Below are positions 11,174 to 20,122 of a stretch of DNA of 64,000 bases, piece by piece. Source of the DNA: an uncultured Flavobacteriales bacterium (lineage in GTDB: Bacteria > Bacteroidota > Bacteroidia > Flavobacteriales_G > Salibacteraceae); NCBI GenBank assembly GCA_937121175.1, contig CAKZKD010000039.1, positions 124,001 to 188,000 of the forward strand, read 5' to 3'. Made by a program: the position numbers and the translations under genes. The notes below the pieces were generated by a model. The model was not told the DNA's origin. It worked only from the letters and a program-made list of their open reading frames with translations, and ran no database searches. Numbering within the stretch: the stretch's first letter is position 1; every line of letters starts with the position of its first letter.

Positions 11174-11181
11174 TACTTTTG
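11174..11181 (+). promoter_or_regulatory. Predicted -7 element of the pseudouridine synthase gene
   Basis: TACTTTTG matches TAnnTTTG. Its final G is exactly 5 bases before the A of the ATG at 11186, so transcription would start at or next to the start codon (predicted leaderless mRNA). There is no clear -33 TTG at the usual distance. Confidence 0.45.
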
Positions 11182-11185
11182 CAGC

Positions 11186-12283
11186 ATGGAAAAGAGAGGT
11201 GGCAAAAGAGGTGGATTAAAAGGCAGCGGGAAAATCGGAAGGCGTTCTACAAGTGGTGTAGGTCGTGGTAGAGCTGATGAAAAAAAGTCATTGAGCAATC
11301 CTAACTCAAAACGAACTTCACGCCGTGAGAGCGCTGAGGAGGAAGAGAAGAAACCCTTTAAGAAATTTGAAAAAAAGCCTTTTGCCAAAAAACGCTTTGA
11401 AGGAAAATCAAAATTTGGCTCTGACGAAGTTACTGAGTCAAGGTCGAGAACAATTAAGGCTAAGTATTCTGAAGATAAAACAGGTGAAGACCGTGTAAGA
11501 AGACCTCGATTAAAAGGTAAGTCATCCGCCGGACGTCCTGCACCAATTGCTCAACAAACCGAAGTTCACGAAACCCGCTTAAACAAATACATTGCTTCCA
11601 GCGGTATTTGCAGCAGAAGGGAAGCTGATAAGTTAATCTCTGAGGGTATGATTTCGATTAACGGCGAAGTAGTTACCCAATTGGGAACCAAAGTTCAACC
11701 TGGTGACGAAGTTCGTTATGCCGGTGAGCTGCTTTCATTCGAGCGATATGTATATATCCTGCTCAACAAACCGAAAGACTTTATTACAACAGTTGATGAC
11801 CCGCAAGGCCGAAGAACCGTTATGGAATTGGTGAAAAATCACATTCCAGAGCGTATTTACCCAGTGGGTAGGTTAGATAAAAACACAACCGGATTATTAC
11901 TCTTGACCAACGATGGAGATTTGGCAAAAAAGCTGACGCATCCTTCGCATGGTGTTCGCAAAATTTATCATGTAGTAACCGACAAGCCCGTTAGCAAAAC
12001 TGAAATGAAGCAATTGGCTGAAGAGGGCATCGAATTGGAAGATGGACTTGCAAAAGTGGATTCAATTGCATTTGTTGGAGATGGAATTAACAAACGCGAA
12101 TTGGGTGTTGAATTACATTCAGGTAAAAACAGAATTGTAAGAAGAATGTTTGAAGGTCTTGGTTATAAGGTAACCAAACTCGACCGTGTAAGTTTTGCAG
12201 GATTGACTAAGAAAAGCATTTTAAGAGGAAAATTCCGACACCTCAATGAAAAAGAGATCGGAATGTTGAAGATGGTAAAATAA
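11186..12283 (+). CDS. rluB: rRNA pseudouridine synthase, RsuA/RluB family
   Basis: Converts a uridine in ribosomal RNA to pseudouridine. The 365-residue protein has a long N-terminal extension (residues 1 to about 115) rich in Lys, Arg, Gly and Ser, likely disordered and RNA-binding, as is common in Bacteroidota members. An S4 RNA-binding domain follows (TRLNKYIASSGICSRREADKLI, then the INGEVVTQLGTKV strand region), then the synthase domain with catalytic Asp in VGRLDKNTTGLLLLTNDGD. I chose the ATG at 11186 because the -7 motif ends 5 bases before it; an upstream in-frame ATG at 11129 would precede the promoter. RluB is the best fit, but RsuA, RluE and RluF are close relatives. Confidence 0.9.
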   Translation: MEKRGGKRGGLKGSGKIGRRSTSGVGRGRADEKKSLSNPNSKRTSRRESAEEEEKKPFKKFEKKPFAKKRFEGKSKFGSDEVTESRSRTIKAKYSEDKTGEDRVRRPRLKGKSSAGRPAPIAQQTEVHETRLNKYIASSGICSRREADKLISEGMISINGEVVTQLGTKVQPGDEVRYAGELLSFERYVYILLNKPKDFITTVDDPQGRRTVMELVKNHIPERIYPVGRLDKNTTGLLLLTNDGDLAKKLTHPSHGVRKIYHVVTDKPVSKTEMKQLAEEGIELEDGLAKVDSIAFVGDGINKRELGVELHSGKNRIVRRMFEGLGYKVTKLDRVSFAGLTKKSILRGKFRHLNEKEIGMLKMVK

Positions 12284-12310
12284 AAAAAGGGACTTCGGTC
12301 CCATTTTTTT
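12284..12310. terminator. Bidirectional rho-independent terminator
   Basis: Stem GGGAC / GTCCC with a TTCG loop (12289-12302), flanked by an A-run upstream and a T-run downstream (12304-12310). It sits between the converging pseudouridine synthase gene and the barrel gene ending at 12334, and can serve both. Confidence 0.85.
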
Positions 12311-12333
12311 GCTCAAGATATGTAAGTTCCAAT

Positions 12334-13170
12334 TTAAAACCCTCCAATAGTCACTCCGATAGAAAATGGATAAAGCTCAGGAGCCCTACCTGCTTCAAAT
12401 AATTCGGTGAAGGAGTACTTTGCATAGAACCCAAAGTCATCGACAGAAAGACGAGCAATTGCTTCTAATTTGAAGGGGTTTAAGTTGTAATCATCTCTTA
12501 TTTTATCTTTTATTTTGCTCCCAGCAACGGTGTACTTCTGCTTAACCGCTGACCCAATTTTATAGCTTCCTACCACGCCAAATTGAACTCCAAACGGGTT
12601 ATCCAGGTTACCCATTCTGAACCCCATTAGTAAGGGAACTTGAAGATAGGTAGCTCTTAATTTATTTTTAGAAAAATCTCGAATGGTGTCTAGTGTAAAT
12701 GCTGTAGTATCGCTTCCTGTAGAGATATTTACTGGATTATCGAAATGGTAGTTTGTCCAATTAACACCAAGTCCCGAGCGCACATACCAGCGCTTTTTTA
12801 TGAGATTAGCTTCCTTGAACATTATAGTAAGCCCTATCGTGTTCGACCGTGCCGTATTTAGTTCCATAAGGCTCTGGTTCGCTGGAAGGCTAGTTGAACC
12901 TACTGGAGTTAAGTATCCAGCCATACCAAAGTCAATGGCTAAGTCTGTATTATCATCGTCCTCATTTTTTTTCTTTTTTGCCGCCTTGGTCGAATCAGTT
13001 GAGTTAAAATCGTAATAGACATCTGAATCATCATCCCCAATTATTATTACTGTAGATTTTCCGATTCGGATTTTTGTGGTATCCGGCTCTTTTTGCTTTA
13101 AGCTATCTTCTTGCGAAAATCCAATTGTGCTAAACAATACCAATCCAATAATTAATGTAACTGTTTTCAT
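12334..13170 (-). CDS. Outer-membrane beta-barrel protein (PorT-like fold)
   Basis: A 278-residue protein with a signal peptide (cleavage after IGFSQ, about residue 19), then an acidic and lysine-rich linker (residues about 25-75), then a barrel of alternating strands from about residue 78 to the end. The last strand is PFSIGVTIGGF. The layout fits the PF13568-type outer-membrane barrel family of Bacteroidota. It begins 59 bases after the anti-sigma gene on the same strand, so it is probably the third gene of the sigma / anti-sigma operon and may be a target or partner of that envelope-stress circuit. Confidence 0.7.
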   Translation of the reverse strand: MKTVTLIIGLVLFSTIGFSQEDSLKQKEPDTTKIRIGKSTVIIIGDDDSDVYYDFNSTDSTKAAKKKKNEDDDNTDLAIDFGMAGYLTPVGSTSLPANQSLMELNTARSNTIGLTIMFKEANLIKKRWYVRSGLGVNWTNYHFDNPVNISTGSDTTAFTLDTIRDFSKNKLRATYLQVPLLMGFRMGNLDNPFGVQFGVVGSYKIGSAVKQKYTVAGSKIKDKIRDDYNLNPFKLEAIARLSVDDFGFYAKYSFTELFEAGRAPELYPFSIGVTIGGF

Positions 13171-13229
13171 AATACTTTTTGTTTGTTGTGATTTGGGGTA
13201 AGACGCCCAACTCTTAGAATAGTTACAGC

Positions 13230-14306
13230 TTAGTTACTTTTTGTTCGAGAAATACTGAACTTCCCAATAATAACAGTGTATGTAGCGTTTTTTTGATTCG
13301 AAGATTGCGTAAATGCCAGCGTAGAATTTGTTTTTTCTTGTATCACATTTGATGCTCCGACAAGCAATTCCGTTCCTTGAATTTTTTCATCTGTTGGTTG
13401 CTCTTCTTTAAAAATTCGTTTTCGAATATTCTGGTTCAACCATTCACCGATAGACAAAGGTTCATCAGACTGAGCAAGCAACGGCTCAGCAACAGTTGCT
13501 GGTATAGTCGGGGTTTTCTCAATTGATGAATTGTCTGGTTTCAACTCGGCTATTTCATCGTTTGAAAAATCAACATGAATATTATTTACCGATTTACGAT
13601 TCAATTTTTTCATGGAAACTCGTTCTGGAGAAGTTGAGTTATCTAGTTCAATACTTTTTGGAGAACTTGCAGCAACTACGAGGTTAGGTTCACTAGTCCG
13701 TTGGACTTCTTTACTGATTTTTTTATTGAACCTTAGCGTGTCATCAGAAATTTCAATCTCAGGAATAGAATCAATTGTTGACTCCTTTTTCAATTTTTCA
13801 TTATCCGCAACCTGTATTGCTTCTTCTTCATTAAAAAATGGAATCAAAGCCAAAAGAAGTATCGCAACGGCAGCTACTCTGCGCATTGGAGTCATGAAAA
13901 GAACAATGCCCGCTTTACGTTTAAGTTTTGCTTTGTACGGAAATTCAATCAGCGTTTTTGGTAAGATTGTCTTTTTATATCGATTAGCTAATTTTTCAAC
14001 GTGAATGTCAATTGCAATTAAAGCGGCAAGTTCCTTTTCATCTTCTTTGTTTAATTCACCTTCAAGTGAGCCAATAATAAAATCTTCAGCATTGGTTGCT
14101 GATATTTGTTGCTTCAACTCTGAAAAATCTGCTTTCTCTGCTGGTGCAGTGTCAAGTGTAATCAACTCAACATCTTCCAACTCAGATTTTAAGGCTGAGT
14201 TATTTTCTAGAAATAACAAAAGCTCCGCAATCTCCTCAGCGTCTAAGTTTCCTTCGATATAATCTAGGTAAAACGCCTCATAGTTATGTAGGTCTATTTT
14301 ACTCAT
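13230..14306 (-). CDS. Predicted transmembrane anti-sigma factor
   Basis: A 358-residue protein. The N-terminal 70 residues (YEAFYLDYIEGNLDAEE and a helix-rich acidic segment) match the start usual for Bacteroidota anti-sigma proteins. One membrane segment (RVAAVAILLLALIPFF) is near residue 145-160, leaving the N-terminus in the cytoplasm to hold the sigma factor and a periplasmic C-terminal domain of about 195 residues that is Ser/Thr/Glu-rich. No zinc-binding HxxxCxxC motif is present. The start overlaps the sigma gene stop by 4 bases, the typical coupling of such pairs. What signal it senses is not visible. Confidence 0.75.
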   Translation of the reverse strand: MSKIDLHNYEAFYLDYIEGNLDAEEIAELLLFLENNSALKSELEDVELITLDTAPAEKADFSELKQQISATNAEDFIIGSLEGELNKEDEKELAALIAIDIHVEKLANRYKKTILPKTLIEFPYKAKLKRKAGIVLFMTPMRRVAAVAILLLALIPFFNEEEAIQVADNEKLKKESTIDSIPEIEISDDTLRFNKKISKEVQRTSEPNLVVAASSPKSIELDNSTSPERVSMKKLNRKSVNNIHVDFSNDEIAELKPDNSSIEKTPTIPATVAEPLLAQSDEPLSIGEWLNQNIRKRIFKEEQPTDEKIQGTELLVGASNVIQEKTNSTLAFTQSSNQKNATYTVIIGKFSISRTKSN

Positions 14307-14791
14307 TCTAATACCGTTTCTATACTTTTTAAATACTGTTGTAATGCCTTTCTGCCCCTGAAAATATAGACCTTAACTTGTGATTCGCTAAGGCCAACAA
14401 TTTCACCAATTTCTTGATAATTGTATCCTTCATAGTCGCGCAGCATAACTACACTTCGTTGCTTTTCTGGTAATATTTTTAAAGCTTCTTCAAGTATTTC
14501 TCCGAGGTCAGAGTATTGTTTCGAGTGAGCGTGCAGGTTGGCAGCCGAATCATCCATTTGAGTCATGCGTTTATTTTTTCTAAACACATCAATCATGGTA
14601 TTGTAACCCGAAGTAAAAATGTATGATTTGGATTTGTTGAATTCTACAGTTTCATGTTTTTCCCAAAGTTTGGTGAAAACATCTTGTACAACATCTTTAG
14701 CCGCTTCGCCGTCTTGCATGCTTTTGAGGATGAATCTGTACAATCCATCCGAATGCAAATCAATAGCCTTGTTGTATTCTGTTCGGGTCAT
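14303..14791 (-). CDS. ECF-type RNA polymerase sigma factor
   Basis: A 162-residue group 4 sigma-70 factor. Region 2 runs from about residue 10 to 75 (DVVQDVFTKLWEKHETVEF and the YNTMIDVFRKNKR promoter-melting segment). Region 4 runs from about 105 to 155 (LPEKQRSVVMLRDYEGYNY followed by the EIGEIVGLSESQVKVYIFRGR helix-turn-helix). It heads an operon with the overlapping anti-sigma gene and an outer-membrane barrel gene. A perfect 16-base palindrome lies 20 bases upstream of the start, a possible regulatory site. Confidence 0.93.
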   Translation of the reverse strand: MTRTEYNKAIDLHSDGLYRFILKSMQDGEAAKDVVQDVFTKLWEKHETVEFNKSKSYIFTSGYNTMIDVFRKNKRMTQMDDSAANLHAHSKQYSDLGEILEEALKILPEKQRSVVMLRDYEGYNYQEIGEIVGLSESQVKVYIFRGRKALQQYLKSIETVLE

Positions 14792-14810
14792 TTAAATAAC
14801 TGAGCTCAGG

Positions 14811-14826
14811 GGTATGACGCCATACC
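14811..14826. promoter_or_regulatory. Palindrome upstream of the sigma-factor gene
   Basis: GGTATG / CATACC arms around ACGC. It is centred about 28 bases before the sigma ATG, a position suited to an operator or a 5' hairpin. No regulator is identified. Confidence 0.35.
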
Positions 14827-14940
14827 ATCCTAAAAGTTACAGCCAGCTAAAAATAAATTTATTTTTTCCTCAACTTACCATTTAACGGTTCGATGTTAGC
14901 AGAATACGAAATCCTTAATTACCAGCGTTAGCCTGTCGGT

Positions 14941-14948
14941 TAGATTTG
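14941..14948 (+). promoter_or_regulatory. Predicted -7 element of the AsmA-like gene
   Basis: TAGATTTG matches TAnnTTTG. The last G is exactly 5 bases before the ATG at 14953, again predicting a leaderless transcript. No -33 TTG at the expected spacing. Confidence 0.4.
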
Positions 14949-14952
14949 TTTT

Positions 14953-17625
14953 ATGCGGTTTTTACGCTTTGTATTTACATCGGTATTTTTTATAGCTGTT
15001 GCCTTTTTAGGTGCGGGCTGGTATCTGTCTCAAAAGTATAGCGACGAGATTAAGCAGCTTGTAATTACTGAACTGAACAAAAACTTAAATGCCGAAATAA
15101 AAATAGCCTCTGTTGAGTTTTCCTCCGTCCGAAAAATCCCCTACTTAAGTCTTTCGTTTAGCGATGTTTTGGTGTTTGAGAATAAAAATTTCACCAAAAC
15201 CCCTGATACTTTATTGTATGCCAAGTCCATTGGTTTACAGTTTGATTTGTGGGACATTTATAACAAGCGATACGAACTCAAACACTTGGATATAGCCAAT
15301 GCCAAATGTTACATGAAGGAAAGTAAAAATGGAATTTCTAATTATGAGGTGTGGAAGCCTGTTGAAGATAATTCTTCTACTGAATTTTCATTGAAACTTG
15401 ACGCTATAAATCTTGAAGGCATTACCTATTCTTACAAAGACACCAAAAACAAAGTATTTGTAAAAACGTTAGTAAAAAACTTAACTATAAAAGGTGATTT
15501 TTCCAGTGAAGAACTGAAGCTTATGTTTCAAGGAAACATGCAGCAATCCACCGTTCTGGCAGCCGGAGTTTATGCCCTGCGTAACCAAGATTTGTCAGTT
15601 AACTCTGGAATAATTTACCATAACGACGAGTCCACATTTGAATTGCAAAATGGAACCGTTTTGTTAGACAACTCTGTCGAGTTAATTCTTGGTGGATTTG
15701 TGGCCCCGAATTCTTATCAGTTTGAGGCCAATACAGAAGAAGCAGAGTTGGGGACGGTATTGCAATTGCTGCCCAAATCTTGGAACAAATACTGGGTTGA
15801 TTACGAGCCTTCTGGTAAGGCAATTATCAACTTTAAAATAGCCGCTAAATCCAATCAAACTCCTAAAATCGACCTGGCCTTTCATCTAAAAAAGGGTTCA
15901 CTATTAACTAAAAGCAAACCTCAAATTGAGTTAAAGGAACTGAACGTTGCTGGAACTTACAGCAATGGAAAAAAACGTAATTCCAAAAGTTCTGTTCTCG
16001 ATTTGAGTGCATTAAGAGGGAGCTTTCCATCCGGAAAATTTGAGGGTAAACTTAAGGTTTCCGACTTTTCAAACCTCAGGCTAAGAGGCAGCTTAGAGGG
16101 TAATCTTGCATTACAGGAACTTGTTCATTTTCTTAAAGTCGAAACGATTGACAGTTGTACTGGTGATGTAATATTTAAGTTGCAAGGAGATATTTATTGG
16201 GATAAAATTATTGAGGAATCGGTCGTAATTTCAAAAAGCAAGCTCAATGGCGTTGCCGATTTTAGCAATGTTTCGTTGAAGTTGAAATCTAGTTTAACCG
16301 CATTAAGAAAGTATAGAGGAAAAGTATCTTTTGACAAGCAAATGGTTCGGTTTGAGAAAAGTGAAGGGCAACTAAATTCAACCAATTTTATTTTGAATGG
16401 AAGTGCGGATAACTTTTTTCAATGGGCATTAGAAGACGATGAGGTTCTTAGGGTTTTGGCGGAAGTAGAAGCTGATAATTTGAAATTGAGTGAGTTTTTA
16501 ACTTCAAATTCAGCCTCAGAAAGTGGTAAAAGCAGAACACTGGCCTTGCCCGGAATGGAGTTGCAACTCTCCGCTAAAATTGGTGAATTGAACTATGAAG
16601 AATTCACGGCCAAAAACATAACTACCAAACTGTTTATTGGTCAAAAGACCTTAAAGGCAAATCCAATAAAGTTGGAAGCAATGAATGGCACTGCTCGTGG
16701 AAAACTTGCGGTGATACGTTACCCAAAAGGCGGGTATAATATGAGCTTTATTGGTGATTTTAAATCGGTAAATATTCAAGAGCTATTTCGGCAATTCAAA
16801 AATTTTGGGCAAGATGAAATCAAATCTGAAAATATTGAAGGACTTGCAGATGTTGACCTAAACTTGGAAGGTAAATTAAACGACCAATTTGAAATAGTTT
16901 CTTCTTCCGTTTTTGCCAATGCAGGTATTGACATTCGAGAAGGGAAATTGGTGAATTATAAAACCTTACAAAGTATTTCCGATTATTTTAAAACAAATGT
17001 TGTTCTAAAGAAAGTGTTTCATGCTGATGAACTGTCTAAGCGACTACAAAGTGTTTCTTTTCAGGAATTGCAAAACACCCTGTTTGTTAGAAATAGCAAA
17101 CTGTATATTCCAAAAATGCAACTAAAATCGAATGTGTTAAATGTGAATATTGCTGGCCAACATAACTTCAACGATAGTGTGGATTACAAAGTTGATTTTG
17201 ATATCTCTGACCTTTTGGTGCGAGAAAGGAATTATGAAACCGAACATGGCGAGGTAGTAGATGATGGAACTGGGCGGTATAGGGTATTTATGTTACTAAC
17301 TGGCACCACAGAAAACTTAGAAATAGAATTGGATAAATCAGCGAAAAAAGCACACAAAAAACAGCACCGTTCTCAAGAAGGAAAGGAACTTAAGAAGGTT
17401 CTAAACAAAGAATTTGGCTGGTTTGATAAGGATACTACACTTAAGTCAGAAGAACATAAAACAAAATTTGACATTGAATGGGAGGAAGCCGATTCAGACA
17501 CAACATCTTATTCAAAGGTTGAAGTAGGAACAAAACAAAAAAAGAAGAAAAAAGGCATTCGTGGCTGGCTCGAACCCAACGAAGGTGTAGAGGAATTCTT
17601 TGATTTTGAGGATGATGATTTTTAA
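14953..17625 (+). CDS. AsmA-like envelope protein
   Basis: An 890-residue protein with one N-terminal membrane anchor (residues about 5-24), then a long beta-rich periplasmic region. The first 120 residues have the AsmA-type start (a conserved SVRKIPYLSLSFSDVLVFE region), and the part around residues 640-770 matches the AsmA C-terminal pattern (GLADVDLNLEGKLN, IREGKLVNYKTLQSISDYF). Proteins of this superfamily are thought to bridge inner and outer membranes and move lipids; that role here is by family. The C-terminal about 110 residues are highly charged, with KKKKK and acidic runs. Transcribed alone. Confidence 0.8.
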   Translation: MRFLRFVFTSVFFIAVAFLGAGWYLSQKYSDEIKQLVITELNKNLNAEIKIASVEFSSVRKIPYLSLSFSDVLVFENKNFTKTPDTLLYAKSIGLQFDLWDIYNKRYELKHLDIANAKCYMKESKNGISNYEVWKPVEDNSSTEFSLKLDAINLEGITYSYKDTKNKVFVKTLVKNLTIKGDFSSEELKLMFQGNMQQSTVLAAGVYALRNQDLSVNSGIIYHNDESTFELQNGTVLLDNSVELILGGFVAPNSYQFEANTEEAELGTVLQLLPKSWNKYWVDYEPSGKAIINFKIAAKSNQTPKIDLAFHLKKGSLLTKSKPQIELKELNVAGTYSNGKKRNSKSSVLDLSALRGSFPSGKFEGKLKVSDFSNLRLRGSLEGNLALQELVHFLKVETIDSCTGDVIFKLQGDIYWDKIIEESVVISKSKLNGVADFSNVSLKLKSSLTALRKYRGKVSFDKQMVRFEKSEGQLNSTNFILNGSADNFFQWALEDDEVLRVLAEVEADNLKLSEFLTSNSASESGKSRTLALPGMELQLSAKIGELNYEEFTAKNITTKLFIGQKTLKANPIKLEAMNGTARGKLAVIRYPKGGYNMSFIGDFKSVNIQELFRQFKNFGQDEIKSENIEGLADVDLNLEGKLNDQFEIVSSSVFANAGIDIREGKLVNYKTLQSISDYFKTNVVLKKVFHADELSKRLQSVSFQELQNTLFVRNSKLYIPKMQLKSNVLNVNIAGQHNFNDSVDYKVDFDISDLLVRERNYETEHGEVVDDGTGRYRVFMLLTGTTENLEIELDKSAKKAHKKQHRSQEGKELKKVLNKEFGWFDKDTTLKSEEHKTKFDIEWEEADSDTTSYSKVEVGTKQKKKKKGIRGWLEPNEGVEEFFDFEDDDF

Positions 17626-17660
17626 AGTCAGACCGTAATCCAATATTAGCGATTTAGGCG

Positions 17661-17699
17661 CAATGGGAAAATCATGGACACAAACTAATCGTTCTGTAG
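17661..17699 (+). pseudogene. Remnant of a T9SS-protein 3' end
   Basis: Positions 17667-17699 match the last 33 bases of the LamG gene (20070-20102) at 28 of 33 positions, in the same orientation and ending at a stop codon. The remnant reads WENHGHKLIVL-stop and the intact gene reads GENHQHKLIVQ-stop. An in-frame stop (17655-17657) cuts it off from anything upstream, so this is the leftover end of a lost gene that ended in a sorting domain. It lies between the AsmA-like gene and the LamG gene. Confidence 0.6.
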
Positions 17700-17786
17700 G
17701 TTGATCTCTAGTTAAAAAATTTTACCCGCTTTATTATCAAGTACTTAATCAATTAATTTCGTATCTATATAGTTAACACCGAAATC

Positions 17787-20102
17787 ATGCACACACGTAT
17801 TTATCCATTTTTCATCGTATCTAGAGTTCTATTTATTTTATGCACATGGATTATTTCAACTAATTCTTTAACTGGCCAAATCATAAGTCATGACTTTAAT
17901 GCTTCGAATGATGGGTGGACTACATCAGACAATTGGATAAGAAACTCGGCTTCATTTGCAGGAAATGCCACCAATGAATGGCATTGCAATCCATACAATA
18001 ATTATAGCTCTAATCAAAGTGAATATGTTACGAGTGGAAGCATGGACCTTTCAGGCTTTGAGAATATGACCGTGTCGGTTGATATTGCATACAAGACCAA
18101 CAATAACGACGGGTTTCGACTGGAGTATAATGCAAATGATGGAGGAGGGTGGATTGTTCTCGGAACTAATGCGGACGCAAATTGGTACACTGATGGCGAT
18201 GTAAACGCCCTCGGAGGAACTCGTGATGGTTGGGGAGATAATAAGCAAACAAGTCCACATTGGTCCGCTTTTACACATACATTACCGGCGGCATGTAACG
18301 ATAATTCTAATGTCCAATTCAGGTTCTATTTTGCTTCAAATGGTTCTAGCCAAGACGATGGAGTAGCTTTCGACGATTTTATTATCACTGGTACCCCTGT
18401 AGCCGTTGCAATTAATCAGCCAGGGAGTGGCTATGCGCTCGATTTTGATGGCTCAAATGATTACGTTTCTTTAGGAACTAGTGCTACCTTGCGACCTGCT
18501 AATACGGTTAGTGTAGAAGCATGGGTTTATGCTCATACAGCAGGCACGTGGGTTGCGATTTTTGGTAATTTATTTGATACTGGATCAGATGAAGCTGGAT
18601 ATGGGCTTTTCACTTATGACAATACAGGAAATATGATGTTTTGGGTTCAAACATCAGGTGGTACGACTAATGGGTATGGTAACTACCCTCAAGCAACGTT
18701 ACCTTTAAATGAATGGACTCATTTCGCAGGGACATATGATGGTTCCAATTTGAGGTTGTATGTAAATGGTGTGTTAGAAGACACTGATGCCAAAACAGGT
18801 AGTATCGATTACTCCTCGAGCCCTCTAGACGCACGCATAGGCCAGTACTATGATGACAATGAAAGTGAAGAATTTAACGGTTTAATTGATGAATTAAGGA
18901 TTTGGAATGATGCAAGAACTCAAACTGAGATTCGGGATAACATGTGCAAAAAACTAGCGGGTAATGAAGCCGGTTTGTTAGCCTACTACCGAATGGACAA
19001 TGCTTCAGGAACGACAATAGTTGACCGTACATCAAATTCTTTAAACGGCACATTAAACAATATGAACAACTCTGATTGGGTACTATCCGGAGCAGCTATA
19101 GGTGATGATAGTGATTATAGATATACTGGCTCTTGGATAGGTCAAACCGTGGATATCACCTCAAACAATAAGGGAACCTTTGAAGTTAGTAATATTCTTG
19201 GGAACCCTGATGGTGTTCACACCTATAGAGTAGATGAATCCCCGAACACAACTTCGGGAATTACTGCAGGTGCCGGATCAAATGACACTTATTTTGGAAC
19301 CTTTGTAGTTAACGGAACTTTACCTACTTATACTGCCGAAGTTGACTACACGGATTACCCAGATGCAATAACAGAAGAAAACAATTTGCTTATGTACAAC
19401 AGAGCCGACAATTCTGCAAATTCTTGGCTAGATTTAGTAGGCACTTTATCAATAGCTAGTAATTTAATAAACAGGCCGCTTGTTGCCAGCAGAAGAGAAT
19501 TTATGATTGCAAGTAGTGCAAACCCATTACCTGTAGAGCTAGTTGATTTTAAAGCAACACCTGATGCAGAAGAAAATGAGGTTCATTTATTCTGGGTCAC
19601 TTCCAGTGAAATTAACAACGACTACTTTACCGTAGAACGTACTGCAGATTTAAACGAATTTGAATTGGTCACTCAAGTCGGTGGACAAGGCACTACGAAT
19701 GAAACAACTGAATACAGAGAAACTGATTACAATCCTGTTCAAGGCATTAGCTACTATCGTTTAAGTCAGACAGATTATGATGGAAATACTGAATATTTTG
19801 ACTTAGAAAAAGTATTGATGGAATTGGGCAAGTCTGATGAAAATTTAGAAATTCAATTGTACCCAAACCCGAACAATGGTCACAATTTGTACTTGAAAAT
19901 TCCTAATTCACAGAATGAGGATTTAAAAGTATTGGTAAACGACTTTTTAGGTAAAGAGTTCTTGATCGATTTTACCGTAATAAATCAAGGGAACTACTCT
20001 GTAGTGGCCGTTGAAATGAGCCAAAAACTTGCCGCTGGTAGTTACATAATTAACATTTCCGTTAACGGCGAAAATCACCAACACAAACTAATCGTTCAGT
20101 AA
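17787..20102 (+). CDS. Secreted LamG-domain protein with T9SS sorting domain
   Basis: A 771-residue protein. It has a signal peptide (residues about 1-31), then a beta-sandwich region (about 32-205, with DGVAFDDFIITG), then a LamG/concanavalin-like domain at about 212-390 (YALDFDGSNDYVSLG, TVSVEAWVYAH, NEWTHFAGTYDGSNLRLYVNG, GLIDELRIWNDARTQTEI). A fibronectin-like segment follows (about 590-680), and the C-terminus is a type IX sorting domain starting at LYPNPNNG and ending HKLIVQ. It should be exported and attached to the cell surface or released; glycan or glycoprotein binding is inferred. It sits between two gene remnants, suggesting it is an acquired gene. Confidence 0.85.
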   Translation: MHTRIYPFFIVSRVLFILCTWIISTNSLTGQIISHDFNASNDGWTTSDNWIRNSASFAGNATNEWHCNPYNNYSSNQSEYVTSGSMDLSGFENMTVSVDIAYKTNNNDGFRLEYNANDGGGWIVLGTNADANWYTDGDVNALGGTRDGWGDNKQTSPHWSAFTHTLPAACNDNSNVQFRFYFASNGSSQDDGVAFDDFIITGTPVAVAINQPGSGYALDFDGSNDYVSLGTSATLRPANTVSVEAWVYAHTAGTWVAIFGNLFDTGSDEAGYGLFTYDNTGNMMFWVQTSGGTTNGYGNYPQATLPLNEWTHFAGTYDGSNLRLYVNGVLEDTDAKTGSIDYSSSPLDARIGQYYDDNESEEFNGLIDELRIWNDARTQTEIRDNMCKKLAGNEAGLLAYYRMDNASGTTIVDRTSNSLNGTLNNMNNSDWVLSGAAIGDDSDYRYTGSWIGQTVDITSNNKGTFEVSNILGNPDGVHTYRVDESPNTTSGITAGAGSNDTYFGTFVVNGTLPTYTAEVDYTDYPDAITEENNLLMYNRADNSANSWLDLVGTLSIASNLINRPLVASRREFMIASSANPLPVELVDFKATPDAEENEVHLFWVTSSEINNDYFTVERTADLNEFELVTQVGGQGTTNETTEYRETDYNPVQGISYYRLSQTDYDGNTEYFDLEKVLMELGKSDENLEIQLYPNPNNGHNLYLKIPNSQNEDLKVLVNDFLGKEFLIDFTVINQGNYSVVAVEMSQKLAAGSYIINISVNGENHQHKLIVQ

Positions 20103-20122
20103 CTGGCTTTCGAAAAATTAAA

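Noticed and set aside
11017-11388. Minus-strand open frame of 123 codons over the 5' part of the pseudouridine synthase gene
   Set aside because: It is the mirror of a Lys/Arg/Ser-rich coding region (giving Phe/Leu/Ser-rich sequence) and has no promoter or homology-like content.
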